NCBI GenBank assembly: GCA_028564675.1
Contig: JAOVVO010000174.1
Coordinates: forward strand, 62,001 to 126,000
DNA from: Onchocerca lupi
Lineage: Eukaryota; Nematoda; Chromadorea; Rhabditida; Onchocercidae
Direction: 5' to 3'
Length of the DNA stretch: 64,000 bases
Made by a program: the position numbers and the translations under genes. The notes under the pieces are model-generated. The model saw nothing but the letters and a program-made list of their open reading frames with translations. It did no database searches and was not told the origin of the DNA. How positions within the stretch are numbered: position 1 is the stretch's first letter; the number at the start of each line of letters is the position of its first letter. Positions 23,320 through 36,310 of this stretch are shown piece by piece.

Positions 23320-26300
23320 ATGCAATGGTTAATTCATTTTTTACTGTTAGTTTCATTTACTACGGGTGATAATTGCCGGCGAAAATTATATGAAGCAAAA
23401 GAAGAGAAAACACCGGGTAATAGTGGTTTTGTAATCGAAATATCGAGTGCCACAAATACATCCGATAATAATCCTGAAGGTTATACGCCAGGCGATAGTT
23501 ATATTGGTAAGTTTTGAGCAGTTCAAGATATTTTTAGAGTCAAATATGTAATTTTATGATTTTATCAAGTAAATAAGAATTCAATATTAATTTTCAAGTG
23601 CATAAAATATGCAAAATTATAATTCATTTTTCAAAAAAAAAAAATAAGATTATTCATCGACGAATGTATTATTGTTTCAATCATTTATTTTTAATGAAGC
23701 TTAAAGGAGTGTAAATCTGAACGTTAAATCATCTGTTCAATTATTCCTCATAGATATTCATCATCAATGCGACAAATAATTGCAGTGAAACTTCGAGGAT
23801 GGCGTACAAAATTTACTGTACAAGCTTTTCGTGGATTCGGTATCTATGCACAATTTGAAAATGGTGAACATGCCGGGAAATTTGATGTAATCTTTATTTA
23901 ACGTAATTTGATGTAATTCTTCCATTTTATTTTTATCATTCTGCTTAATTTTTTTTTTCTATATTATTTGCTTCTTTTTTTGTCGCACTTGTAAATTTAA
24001 ATTTTTTTGCAAAATTTTAAATTGTTCGAATAAAATTTTTCTTTTTTAGAAATCATTTAATAAATTCCGAAAAAAAAATGTTTTAAAAAAGTTTTGTTAG
24101 TGATTCATGCTATCAGTTGTTTGACTTTATGTTTGAAATATTTGGTAAATAATGACAGAAAAGAATTTGATTGTTTTATAGCTTCAAGGACGAAAAGGAG
24201 AAGCTCGAATTGCACCAAACTGTCGTAAAGCCGGTGTATCACATTCAAATTTGAGGCCAAAAACGTCCGTACACGTATTATGGCATGCACCGGATACATC
24301 AGAAAAAGGATGCGCATATTTTCGTGCTTCCGTAATAACATCTCGGAAAATATGGTATGGTGATGATGGACCATTAACGAAAAAATTTTGCGTTAAAGGT
24401 TTGCAATCTTTCCCGCACGTTGAAAGTTAATAATAGCCTAAATTTTGATAATATTTTATATTTTAATTAATTGCATAACAAGCAATCATGGATCATTGAT
24501 AGTTATTTCGCTTTTTTTATAATGCTATAATTATTATTAATACATAAATTGACGGGTTAATTACTTTTAAATTTACTTAAAATATTTTGAAAATCTTCAG
24601 AAGGCTATAAAAAGACATTAATAATTGATGAAGATAATATGGAATGTTGCGCTTGTGATGAAGCAAAATATGATTTGGAATTTATTGGTTTGTGGTCAAG
24701 AGATACACATCCTAAAGATTATCCATCCTGTATGCTCTTGACTTTTATTTTCTGTACTTTTTTTTTTCAATTAAAAGACAATATATAATTTCTTAGAATT
24801 GAAAAAAAAATTAATTTAAAATAAATTAGAAATTAAGAAGTTGACAGTAAAATTAGTAAAAAAAAAAAATTGTATAATGACATTAAAATTTTTTCAGTTT
24901 TTGCTCTATCTTTTACTATTGTTAATTTAAAATGATAGAGCATATTTTACAAGCATTTTCTTTAATTATATCTGATAAATTATGCAGTAAATTATTATTA
25001 TTTTATGATATCAACGATATTATCTTAATATTTTATAGTAGAACATTTGACGCATTTCACGGATATGCTTGGTGCTAGTCATAGTAGTAATTATACAATG
25101 TGGAAATTTGGTATGATTGCAACAGATGGTATGAAGGAAATTGCTGAATGGGGTAATACTTATAAAGGAGAACAAGAAATGAGAGCAAATGTATATTTCA
25201 AATTTTTTGTTAATTTTATTAATATTTTTTTTTTTAAATTCTATCATCATTTATTGCTAAATGATTTACATATTTGATATAACAAAATTGAGATTCTGTT
25301 TTTTTCTCGCTATACTTAATGCCTAGATTCTTAATATAATGGCTGAATATTGAATAACTGCTTTGAGTATTTATTAAATATTAATTAATTGATTTATTTA
25401 TAATTTTGCATTTTATATTTATATAAGATAAAAATGCATGAAAAAATTTGGGAATATTATTATTCTAGGCAAAAGAAATTCGCACTTTAATGAAAATCAA
25501 AGGATTATGGTATCCAGAAGTACAAGGAAGGACAACTAGCTCATTTGTTGTAAATAAGTAAGTATTTATTATGTTAAGAATTGTTTTTGCAAGATTACTG
25601 TAGAAAAAAGCAAATCAAATATTTGAATTTTATGAGCAAATTATTTATTAAATATTTTGGAAAATAGTGTCATTGAATTATTATGAGGAAAAGAAGAAAA
25701 AAATGAATTATTTAACTAATTTCATACATATATATAAATATCTTAAAATTATCAGATATCATCATCTTGCTTCGTTAGCTGCAATGTTTGGACCATCGCC
25801 AGATTGGTGTGTCGGAATATCATCCGTTAATTTATGCTTACCTGATTGTACTTGGATACCGGAAAGAATGTTCGAATTATTACCTTTTGATGCTGGAACT
25901 GATAATGGACCAACTTATATGGTTTATCTTTAATTTCAAAATTCAATTCTATAGGATTACTTATTTTTTTTCAAAATGGAATTCAATAAGGAAAAATTCC
26001 AAGTACTAGATTTTATCAACTCATTTCTTCTTTGATCAGTACCTGTCTTTCATCTTATTCAACAGTCCTATTTGATTAGATATGATTAAAATTGTTTTTT
26101 TTTTTTTTTTTTTTTTGAAAAATTAGAAGCTTGAAACTAGAAAATAAATTCAAATAAAAAAAATTGGTGGAACGAATTTATTTGCTTGCATATTTTGGGA
26201 TCGTGCAATTTAGAAATGCATAATTTTTTTTTTTTTAATTTCGAATAAATAGTTTGAAAATTATCGTATAATATGAAACATTAATTTAGTCACCAAACAA

Positions 26301-29300
26301 TCCAGCAGAACCTCGTATACCAATTCATCCGATAACAACGAAATTAGATAAACGATCGCCTTTTTACGATGAGAATAGTGATATCATTGCACCATTAGCT
26401 CGATTAAAGTTAACCCGAAAAGAAGTGATAAAATCGGAATGCAAAACGGCAAACGAATATCAAACGGAAGCTTATAATGCAACAAATACCAGTGAAGACG
26501 AAGAATATAAAGATCGTCGTAAGTATATTGTGATAAATTTTAATTCATATTAAAATAATAATGAGTAGTATTATTTAATTAATTTCTTTTAATAAAATCT
26601 CTATTTTACATTTTTGTAATCAATCATTTTTATATCAGTAAATAAAATTGAATGCATTAAAGATAGAGATCAAAATATTAACTGGATATATTTTACATTA
26701 TTACTAGTTGTATATTACTGCAAGCAGGCATTATTTGGTAATTTGAACAAAAAATAAAAAAAATTAAATTTATTACGTTCTTTAAGAATTGGAGATTTTC
26801 ATAAAGATGGAACAGTTAAATTTGCTTTATTTATTAATAAATTAATTAATTAATCAGTAATTTTTTCAGGAGAGTGTATGGTAACGAATTGGGAGCCTTG
26901 GTCATTATGTTCCGCAACTTGTGGTAAAGGTATTCGAATGCGTTCTCGTGTTTATGTATTTCCAATAAAAGCGCAAATGTTTCGATGTCATCGTCAAACT
27001 ATCGAAAGACAATTTTGCAATGCAGAAATTAGCGAATGTCGAGGTTAATTTTTTTTTAATTTTTAATTTTTTACAGGTAGAAAAGAATTATGGAATTTTC
27101 CTCTCCATTTCATTCATTTTTCATTCCAAATTGCATAATTTTTGAAATTGAATTCAACATTATCAAGTGAAAGAGATGAGAAGAATTCAGATTCGGATGC
27201 TTTTAACTCGAAATGTTCTGTTAGCAGTTGGTCACCATGGACAGAATGTAGTGTAACATGCGGTCATGGGACAAGATCAAGATCGCGAACCTTTAAAGAA
27301 GCTGATTCAAATACCGATACTTGTCCTAATGTGGAGCTTATCCGTAAAGATATTTGCATTGGTTAATTATTTTCACCTATTCCATTTTAATAAGTATTTT
27401 TTGAAGTTTTTTCGACGAAAATATAGAACAGGACCAGATAAATATCGTGTATATCGATTCAAACGATTGAAAAAAAAAAATAAAATAAAAGCAATCTCAC
27501 TATTTCTTCATGATTTATTCAAAACCAAGAAAATTTAAATATGATCATAAACTTTATCCTTTTTTTGCCTATCAATATTGTTCGATTTCTTGGTTCGAAA
27601 GAAACCAAAACTTATTATAGATTTCATGAATTAAAAATATAAGAAAATACAGAGATTTCAGTCTTTCTGTTGGAAAATGATTGTTTATTTACTTCTGAAA
27701 AAAAAAAAAATCTAAAAAAAGGATTTGTTTTTACGAAGATAAATGAGATAATTAAATAATGCATTCTAAAAAATCTCGAAAACAATTATCGTACGCTTAT
27801 TTGGATTATTATTAGATATTTAATTAATTGAAAAACAAAGTCGATAATGACCTAGCAGATGTTTGATTGACATTGATGACTGACGTGATAGTGATTCCGG
27901 AAAATCTTATGCTTTAGGTGATAATGGTGATGATTGCTCAGTAACACCGGATCCACTTTGTCGAGCAACATCATGGAGTGAATGGTCACCATGTAGTGCG
28001 TCATGTGATGACGGAGTACACGTTCGAACCAGGTTACTTTTCTACGCTGAGCATGAAGAACGATGTGCTAATGTTAATTTACTCGAAAAAGAAAACTGCC
28101 AGTTGCAAACTTGTCGACGATTGCTAAGTGTACATTCGAAAGGTTTCATTTTTTAGCATCTGAATTTTATTTTAACAAAGTCATCTTTAATTTTACACTT
28201 TTGATATGCAATTATTGATTGGTTTTTTAATCAAAAAAAGAATTTAAAATTTGTAACTAATTTTATTAATGATAAGAACATGCTTGAAAAGCAATTTTTT
28301 TATTGAAAAAAAATCATATTGGTGAAAAGTAATGGATAATATCAGAAATTTTATCTTTGCTTACCAATATTATCAATGATTCTGTCCAGAAATATGTATG
28401 GAGGATAAGCAAGAAGGACAATGTGCCGGGACATTTCCGCGTTATTGGTATAATTCGAAACTGAAACGTTGTGAACGATTTATCTATACTGGTTGCAAGG
28501 GTAACCGGAATCAATTTGAAACTGAAGACGAATGTAAACGGATGTGTTTGGAACATTACGAAAGTCCGGTTGGAGAAGTTGGTTAGTTGTTTCGTCTGAT
28601 TTACTACGAATCTATTGTGTTTTTTTATTTCAAAAATTTCAATTTATATCCATGCTTTAGATTTTTGATAAGAATTTCTACATTGAAAATGAATGAAAAA
28701 CAAGTATTCATTACTTGTGATTCGTTGAAATTAATGTTAATAATATTAAGTACCGGGTCATCAATTAGTCAACGAATTTGGTGTTGATCAGGTGAATGAT
28801 GGCGGTCCACCGGTTGATTGCGTAATCTCAGAATGGACGCCTTGGGGAAATTGTTCGGCCACGTGTGGTTCAGGAAAACGAAAACGTTCAAGGCAGATAG
28901 AAGTTGGTACTTCTTTTTCTTATTAAAACAGAAGTAATCAAAGATGACCATTTAAAATAGATTGAAGTATGACCAGTCACTATATGCTATCATAGAAAAA
29001 ATTTAATACTATTTATTTGACTATTGATCATCAACAAATAAAAAAAAAAATTGTAAGACAGAAAATAATGAATTCAAATTTAAATCATCTCATGCATTTT
29101 CATTTCATGTATTCCCACGTAATGGTGGACGTTCATGTCCCGAACATATGGTGCAAGAATTACGTTGTGAATTGAGACCTTGTGGTGAGTTTTTCTTTTT
29201 TTAAAATAGTTTTTATAAAGTCTTTAAATTTCATTCTTTGCTTAATTTTTTAATTCGTTTTATTTCACTTTTTTTTTAATACAATTAATTTGTTTAAAAT

Positions 29301-29497
29301 TGTCCCAATTTATAGCAATTCAAAACTGTCATATCAAACCATGGACAATGTGGTCACCTTGTTCGGTGACATGTGGTGATGGGAAACAAATTCGTCGACG
29401 ACGTATTATCAGACCACATCGTTATGTTGATGAAGAAGAAGATTCACCATGTAATGCACCAGAAAAAGAATCTCGAGTATGCCATGTAAAATGCTAA
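23320..29497 (+). CDS. spon-1: F-spondin (reeler, spondin_N, TSR and Kunitz domains)
   Basis: Fifteen exons: 23320-23506, 23786-23886, 24182-24398, 24601-24729, 25039-25190, 25469-25557, 25756-25921, 26290-26518, 26870-27043, 27191-27361, 27918-28142, 28390-28581, 28769-28906, 29062-29184 and 29316-29497. They total 2475 nt for 824 residues, with every junction in phase. Residues 1-16 are a signal peptide. A reeler domain covers about 19-165 and a spondin_N domain about 170-395, with GPSPDWCVGIS and PFDAGTDNGP. TSR1 to TSR3 lie at about 424-605 (WEPWSLC, WSPWTEC, WSEWSPC). A six-Cys Kunitz domain covers about 616-670. TSR4 and TSR5 run to the end (WTPWGNC, WTMWSPC). The protein should be secreted to the matrix and act in cell and axon guidance, as known for F-spondin. 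Exons from 9 on are mostly phase 1-1, which suits domain insertion. The exon 14 acceptor and the resulting TSR4 insert are the least certain part. The 3' end converges with a phosphatase gene. Confidence 0.95.
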
Positions 29498-30303
29498 CTT
29501 AATTATACAACATATCCTTTATTAATTGATTGCTATTCACTTTCTTTAATCAAATTTATATTTTATAATTTGCTGCAATAATATATTAATTACTGATAAA
29601 ACTATCAATACATAGTTAGTTTGTTCTTTACATCAATTAATTTGAAAAGTTCTTTACATCAATTAATTTGGTGATCAAAAAAAACAAATAAATTTTTAGA
29701 GGAAAAGTTCTTAAGAAATAGATATATACTATTATTTTTTAATTTTTTTTAAAAAGAAAGATCTTTCTTTTAAGAAAGAAATGTGAATTTTTAGTTTTTT
29801 CAAGAAAATGACAAATTTCAATATAACTATCTCTTTTTTAATATTTCAAAGTAAGCAAAAATTTTCATTTATCAAAAAATATTATTAGATATACTGTATT
29901 TTGTTTTCTGAACTTTGCAAAAATACTGAAATAAATTCATAATAAGACGAAAGATTGGAAAGAATTAATTTAATTATTAGGAATATTAAGTGTACAAAAT
30001 TATCAAATCAAAAAATCGATTGACCAATCAAACCGGATTTGGCTGGCTTATTTGAATTCCAATTAACTAGAAGTTTGATTCCTTGAATTCTGTTTCATTT
30101 CATTGCTTTTTATCAGTTTTTACCATTAATCCTACCACATCTTTTGCCTGAAATAACTAAATAAGATTAATTTTTAAATTTGTCATTATTCAGTTATTTT
30201 CTGTTCATTCAATAAATTATTTCTCATAAAAGCAGACGGTATTTAATGCATTATTAAATTAAACATTATATATAATATTCATATCTTCTCATTGAATGAT
30301 ATT

Positions 30304-31736
30304 CTAAAATATATTTTCTATTTTTTTCTTTTTTAATAACTTAAATATCATATATTTATAAAAAACATTCGCAACACATACGGTGATGTAACCTATCAAT
30401 GCACCAACGATATATCCAGCGATTACATCATGCAAATGATGTTTACCATCAATAATTCCACTATATCCAGTATATAATCCTAAGCCAAGAGCAAATAGTT
30501 GCACCAAAGATTTTGCAATAATCAAGTCTTTCCGTGGAATTCTTGATTGTAGATAAATCTAATAATTATTAGTGATATTTTCATTTTATCCCTTTACAAA
30601 CATCTGACAAAAATATCAAGTATAAAATATTAGATGAATGAAAAAATAAGTTTTTACATATTATTTCAAAAAAAAGTGATTTCGCTTATATAACTTACGA
30701 CGAAAAAAACTGCCGTTGACATAGCTAATGATGCATGTCCACTAAAAAATGATAATCGTGCTTCTTTAACAGCATAATTATATTTATTGCCACGACATTT
30801 ATAATCAGTGATATATGTCTGATTACGACAATGAGTACTATCATACGATGGATTGCATATATCCATAAATATTGGTCTTAGTTCACCAGCCATAAACTTT
30901 ATTGGAATTGTTAGCAAACGTGTTCGAAGTATACCAAGTAAATGATATGCTATAAAAACAAGTCATCTTTATTATTATTTTGAAAAATAAAATATCAAAT
31001 AAATGGAAAACTTTAAATTTTCAAGAAAAAAGTTCCCATTTCTCTATTATAATGTTCTGTTCAAAAAAAAAAAAAAAAAAAAAAAAAAATGATTAGCATC
31101 AATATCCATTGATTATCTCCGATATTGTCGATAAGAAACTGTGAAGAGAAAAAACACGAATAACGAATATTTACCATAATATTTGAAGCAATTAACCAAT
31201 ATTGGATTGAAATTAAAACCCTTCCAACTGTATAATTCCTTCCAATATTTTGAACGATATGCTTCGATAATTATAAACTAAAATTCATTGAAAGATTTCT
31301 CACCTCAACTTTTATTAGTAGTAGCTCTCTTATTTGTTCGTAATCTTGTTAACAGGCGAGAATTTTTTAAATATGATTATATCGCGTTGATTAAATGGTT
31401 CTTACATTGTTAGAAAATAGAAAAAGTAATAGTAATATCTTTCTTCCTACTTTTTTCATTTTCCCCTTCTAATTAGCGCTATTCCTTATAATTCAACCAA
31501 TTCTTACTCAAGAAAATTGAAACATTTATAAAATAAATAATGCTGCATTTGAAAAAAGTACCAGCATTTCATCTAATTATTCACAATACTTTTTCCTTTT
31601 TTTTTTGTAATTTCTAGATAGAATATGGAACGGAAAATTTCTCGTTTTTGAAAAATTAGACAGTATTACTTAAGAATTATTTTAATAAATGTGTTACTTC
31701 AAATAGAAAAGATTTATTTAAATTAACTAATATTTA

Positions 31737-31789
<53 letters not shown>

Positions 31790-34758
31790 AAGAAATTTAA
31801 GTGAAAAGGAAATTTCAATGGAAACAAAACAAACTCCGACAAGTGGTATAAAAAATATAGATGCATAAAGTATTGATGTTGGTATAGTACTAGATTTGTA
31901 TGGTAATTGAATAGCTGGATCATTGCAATAGAATCCACGATGATATGGTTCGAAATAAAATTTCGGAATAAATTCGATTGATAAACCTGAAATTTCAATC
32001 ATTTAATACTGAATATTTTAAAAATCACCAGTAAAACCAAGTTTATAATTCAAATATTTCGCATAACAAAAATTTGTAATATTTTTCAGACAAATGAATC
32101 ACTTATTCACGTCTGATAACAATGATCTTTGATTTCTCATTTTCCTTTCTGCTAATACAGCTTATTTGAATCATGTGAAATATTGAAGTATTAGCTGTCA
32201 GGAATGTTGCAAGGACTGAGGCTTGTGAGAATTGTCCATCTCTTATTCTTTGTTTTGACAATCAACCTTTTTTATGAATAACATGTTGTAAATCTCCATC
32301 CATTATCAATACCAAGAGTTATCCATATAGAAAAAAGCTTTTCAAGTCAGCTAGATCAGTGTCAGTGGACAGTTCAGTTCCAATCCAGTTTCAAGGACGG
32401 TTTCGACGACCATAAAAGTGACAGTAATGGTAGAACGGAAAGGAAACGATATTTGCAAGAAGTAGGCAACGTAGTGAATATTCAGGCAATTTTTAGTATC
32501 TTTTATTAACTATCATGCTATTGTTCATTTAATCCTCATCATTGCACGAGCGCAATATTGTGAAAAATCTAAATAAATAAAAATGTAAATCATTGTTATG
32601 GTTTGCCAAATAACTTTTCAACCTCTTCACCCACTGATTTCAAATTTTAATACAACCTTGTATTCGAATAGTCCATCATTTTTATATAGACAAACTTACT
32701 TTTTTCATGTGTACGCTCGTGACAACTAAAAGTAAGAGGGCGCAGTTTATTGACTCCGCCTTTCTTTTTACTCTCATTCTCCCTTTATCTTCCGTCTCTC
32801 TCCCTATTGCTATGCTTATTACATTACGTGCATTTATCCAAGAAAGAAAGAAAAAAATGATAAAAAGAATTAAAATGCTTTCTGACATGGCATATAAATA
32901 TAAAAATTTTTGCAGTTGTAACAAATTCGGAAAAGAAATTTTAAATATCTGTTAAAATTTGAATTTGAAATTCTTTTTCTTTAATAAAAATTAGCTTGAT
33001 TTATTTTAAAAAAAAGCATCAATTCAATCTAAAGAAATTTTGTTACATTAATTATAAATATTTCTTAGGATTAATTATAAATATTTCTTAGGATCAATCT
33101 TTTTGCTCAGTTAATCTTCTCTACTTATTGATAAAAAATATTAACTCATAACTTCTTTTATTTTTCCATAGATTAAATATTCAAATTCATCAGAAGTATT
33201 AGTGACGTATGATTTAATATAATTGATACCAATCCTTTCTTTTTTTGAATTTTATTCATATTATATCTTTATTTGTTTATTTTTATCTATGTATACATAT
33301 ATATAAATAAAATCTATAAAAATAAAAATGTGAATGCTCCCTGCTACAGATGATAAATCTCCAGAAGTTCTCCACTGATTGCTTTGACTGTGGCTACTTC
33401 CTCCAACATTTCAAATTTTTCATCAATTTATTTGAAATTTTCATACCGCGTTTCATTCGAATAGGGGCGTGCTTTTAAATTAATAAGGCAAATAATTCAA
33501 ACTTTTCATTTGTTCTTTGTTTTATGAGGAATGTAATTCGTTTACTTTTTGATTTATGGGCAATGTAGTTGCGTCGCAGAAATGGTCATGATAATGTATA
33601 ATGAATTGTTTCCGTCAAGAATTTGTGAATTGTCTCTTCTAATATTAGACTAATATTACTTTTAATATTAGTCGTTTCTTAGATTACCTCTTTGGCGTAA
33701 ATGTTCAATGTTCATTTTGACACAACATTTAAAGTGTTAACCCATTGATTTGAAATTTTGACGCAAGGTAACATTCGAATAGGCACGTTGTTTTTGTGTA
33801 GGTACATCTGCATTTTTTACCCGTCACACCTGTGATAAATAAAGGTAAGTGAGCGGACTGAATCTGTTAACCACGCTTACTTTCTGCAAAGTCGACGTGG
33901 TCTTCAGTATGCAAAGCTCAGCAGGCTCGATAAAGTATGCGCATATTCCAATGCAACGTTCTGTCATAAAATCAAAACAATAGGTTAAGGACTTTTCGAT
34001 ATCTAAGATTCTGAATCAATATAGATAAGACGCGTGTTGAAGAACTTTTAGTGGTTTAAGATTTTAGAACAAACGAACATTGACATTTCTATCTATATAG
34101 ATTAGCTGGAGCCGGACATACGAAGCGTGGCCTGCCCCATAGCCTATCTGGAACGGTCAAGCGTAGTGTGACCGGGTCCAGCTAGTATTGTATAAAAAAG
34201 CCTATTGCTGACCTAGCCGAATTGTAACAGCAATTCAAACATTATATTAATATATGTATATCTAGTTTCTAACAAAATCTCTTTTATCACTTGCTTCATT
34301 TTTCAGTGCCTCTTTAAAAACGTGAATAAGGATTGAAATATTCAAATAAGAAAAAAGTTAGAATTCAATAAAAAAATAATCTTAAGTTTTGGTCGAGCAA
34401 TATCATCAAAAAAATATTAGATTTCATTTTATATTTCATTAATATCGTCATTAATTGTTCCATTTCTTTAAAGTTTATTTTATATCTATTTTGAGAAGTG
34501 GTGATTGGTAGAGCAGAATTTAACATTACCATCAATAGGAGTAAATGGAAATGTTGAGAATGTCCAAATTTTTACATGTTTTTATGCAAATATTATTATC
34601 ATCTTTTTATTGTTACTACCAAATAAATCATCAAACTAATTATTTCTAATTGAAAAAATACCAATGATTATTCCGATTAGCACATTGAAAAAGAAAGGTC
34701 CAAGCGTAAGTTTTTTTTGTAGCAAAATTTTGCTTATTTCCTGCGTTGAGTCCCGCAT
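30304..34758 (-). CDS. lipid phosphate phosphatase (PAP2) paralogue 1, catalytic Arg replaced
   Basis: Five minus-strand exons: 34662-34758, 31835-31986, 31175-31277, 30699-30949 and 30304-30558. They total 858 nt for 285 residues, all in phase. The start MRDSTQEISK sits 6 nt after a TTGTAG acceptor also conserved in the paralogue. It is an integral membrane protein of the LPP type, which dephosphorylates lipid phosphates. Motif C1 is KFMAGELRP (135-143) and C2 is SFFSGH (SGH 187-189). In C3 the family SR...H...D reads SGIIDGKHHLHD, so the arginine at 235 is glycine (codon GGA, 30457-30459) while His241 and Asp245 remain. The lumenal loop has Cys residues and a glycosylation site at Asn160. 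Loss of this phosphate-contacting arginine predicts weak or no catalysis. Intron 1 holds an LTR-like repeat and a Helitron, and intron 2 a 50-bp A tract, yet all splice sites look intact. Confidence 0.9.
31738..31788. repeat. (A)50 homopolymer in phosphatase intron 2
   Basis: A run of about 50 A lies within 50 bp of the exon 2 donor of phosphatase paralogue 1. The equivalent place in unit 2 (about 42240) has only short A/G runs, so the tract expanded after duplication. Confidence 0.9.
32174..32562 (+). repeat. LTR-like dispersed repeat, copy B
   Basis: Begins TGTGAAATATTGAAG and contains CAGGAATGTTGCAAGGACTG and GAATTGTCC. It ends near TTCATTTAATCCTCATC. It has a close partner at 42631-43000 at the same place in the other phosphatase gene, so it was present before the segmental duplication. 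Confidence 0.55.
32568..34185 (+). mobile_element. non-autonomous Helitron inside phosphatase intron 1
   Basis: The left tip is TCTAAATAAATAAAAATGTA. The right tip is a GC-rich hairpin region (AGCTGGAGCCGGAC ... GGGTCCAGCTAG) ending in CTAG at 34182-34185. It is flanked by A on the left and T on the right, as expected for Helitrons inserting between A and T. The other duplication unit lacks exactly this 1,618-bp segment. No Rep or helicase frame was found. The inside contains subterminal blocks of the family in inverted order, including a second tip-like sequence near 33307, so it may be nested. It is oriented antisense to the host gene. Confidence 0.88.
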
Positions 34759-35774
34759 TGGTTCCTACAACAACATGAGGCAATTTTATCTTTCAAATTT
34801 GATTTTGACAACTGTTCAAAAAAAATTCATTCAAAAAGAAAAATGCTGTAAATTACTTTCATATCGTTTTAAACTGTGCATTATAAAAAAAAAAAAAAAA
34901 AGAAGAAGATTTAAAAAATAACGTTTATTACTCTCGCAATATTAGTATCATATTGAAATTACGAAATAGAAATAAACGTGATACGTGTAATACTGTCAGA
35001 TAGAAATGAGATAAAAGAAATTAATATATCATTATAATGATAAATTATTTTAGCGAATAGTTTTAAACAAATATGATGTTCTTAAACAGATTATGTTCAC
35101 AAAAAGTTCAAATATATTGTTGCTAAAATTGTTCAAGAAAAAAAGGGAAAAGAATGAACAGACGAACAATTATTTTTCAAATTAAAATTATTATTTATTA
35201 AAGCAAAAACAAAAAAGATAAGATGGCATATTACTTTCCTTAAAGCAATACCATATAATCGAAGGTAAAAGGAAGAAAATGGGAACCTAAATTGGTAACT
35301 GGAACGATGTAAACGATAAGAAGTGATTGATAATATTTATTGATAAGAAACCTATTGTAGTAACAACTAATCTAAACTTTTTTATCTAGTACTTCATTTC
35401 TTTTTTCTTTTTTTTTTTTCATATTATTATTATCAAATATTATGTTATCGTGAAATATTTAAATAATTCAAGAATTTGAATAGAGCATATTAACAAAAAT
35501 CCCAAAATGCGATGAAATTTAGAATTAATTTTAGATCGGATAATTAAAACCCGGAATCAAATATTTAAGATGGCACAATGATTATTTCTCTCTCTTTTAC
35601 CTTTATAATTTTTGATACATCTTTTAATATTGTACGATATAAAATGATTTACCGAATCAATTACTTATTTTTATGAAGGTCTTTTTTAATTTTAATCTTT
35701 TTATAAACTATGCCACAAATTTTCTGGTGAGGAAAAATTCAATTTTATAAATTTGATTTTTTCCTTTTAGTTAA

Positions 35775-36310
35775 TCTTTATAAATAAAAGTGTAAATGTT
35801 CGCTGTTTCAGTCTTAAGTAACTGAAAATTCTTCACGATTACTTTCAAATTTTAATGCAATGTTGTATTCGAACAGGCGCGTGTTTTTATATCGTTATAT
35901 CCACTTTTTTGCCTGTCACACAAGTCAGTCTGGAGAACTGTTCGGGTACAATCTATTTCCTTTAATTCGTCCAAATAATTTCTCGCAGAAAATTAAACTT
36001 AAATCATCGCATTCGTGCAGCGGAAGGAATGCGACGATTAATTGCAGATCAAACTGAGGAAGAACGAGTATCAACAAACGAGCGAACAAAGCTAAGAATG
36101 GCTCAAATGCAAGTAGACTACGTGCAACCAGACATGAGGATGCACGGTTTGAGCACATAGATCGTATTCTGCAGCTTCAGATCTGCTTCATTCTCAACAG
36201 AATGAATGCTGCAGGCTGGCTGAAAGATGTCAACAAGAAACAAAAAATTAGCATCAAACACGGTCGCCTTCATTCAGCGCAATCCAGCTGATGACTATAA
36301 ATTTGAAAAA
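35775..36310 (+). mobile_element. Helitron 5' end with Rep N-terminal relic
   Basis: Begins TCTTTATAAATAAAAGTGTA, matching the 5' tips of the family, followed by the subterminal block and a CCTGTCACAC segment. From about 36000 the translation includes GMRRLIADQTEEERVSTNER and KLRMAQMQVD, corresponding to the block at 48150-48500 in the other relic. No helicase or 3' terminus follows, so it is a truncated copy. It abuts the right end of duplication unit 1. Confidence 0.7.

Larger units (their letters stand above)
28278..35773. repeat. segmental duplication, unit 1
   Basis: From spon-1 intron 11 through exons 12-15 and the whole convergent phosphatase gene, the sequence is repeated at 38717-44582 in the same orientation. 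Exons of the phosphatase are nearly identical and introns are slightly more diverged. The left breakpoint is sharp around the block ATGCTTGAAAAGCAATTTT. The right side is lost where a Helitron tip begins at 35775. This unit is longer because it carries a 1.6-kb Helitron absent from unit 2. Confidence 0.9.

Noticed and set aside
28587..28787. 66-codon frame repeated almost identically at 39046-39246
   Set aside because: Its conservation reflects the segmental duplication. It covers spon-1 intron 12 and part of exon 13 in the wrong frame.
31723..32002. Two overlapping minus-strand frames of about 91 codons ending in a long poly-Phe tail
   Set aside because: The tail is translation of the A50 tract. 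The real coding part is phosphatase exon 2, which ends at a donor at 31834.
32682..32955. Overlapping frames of about 80 codons on both strands
   Set aside because: They lie inside the Helitron subterminal region and have no resemblance to Rep or helicase.
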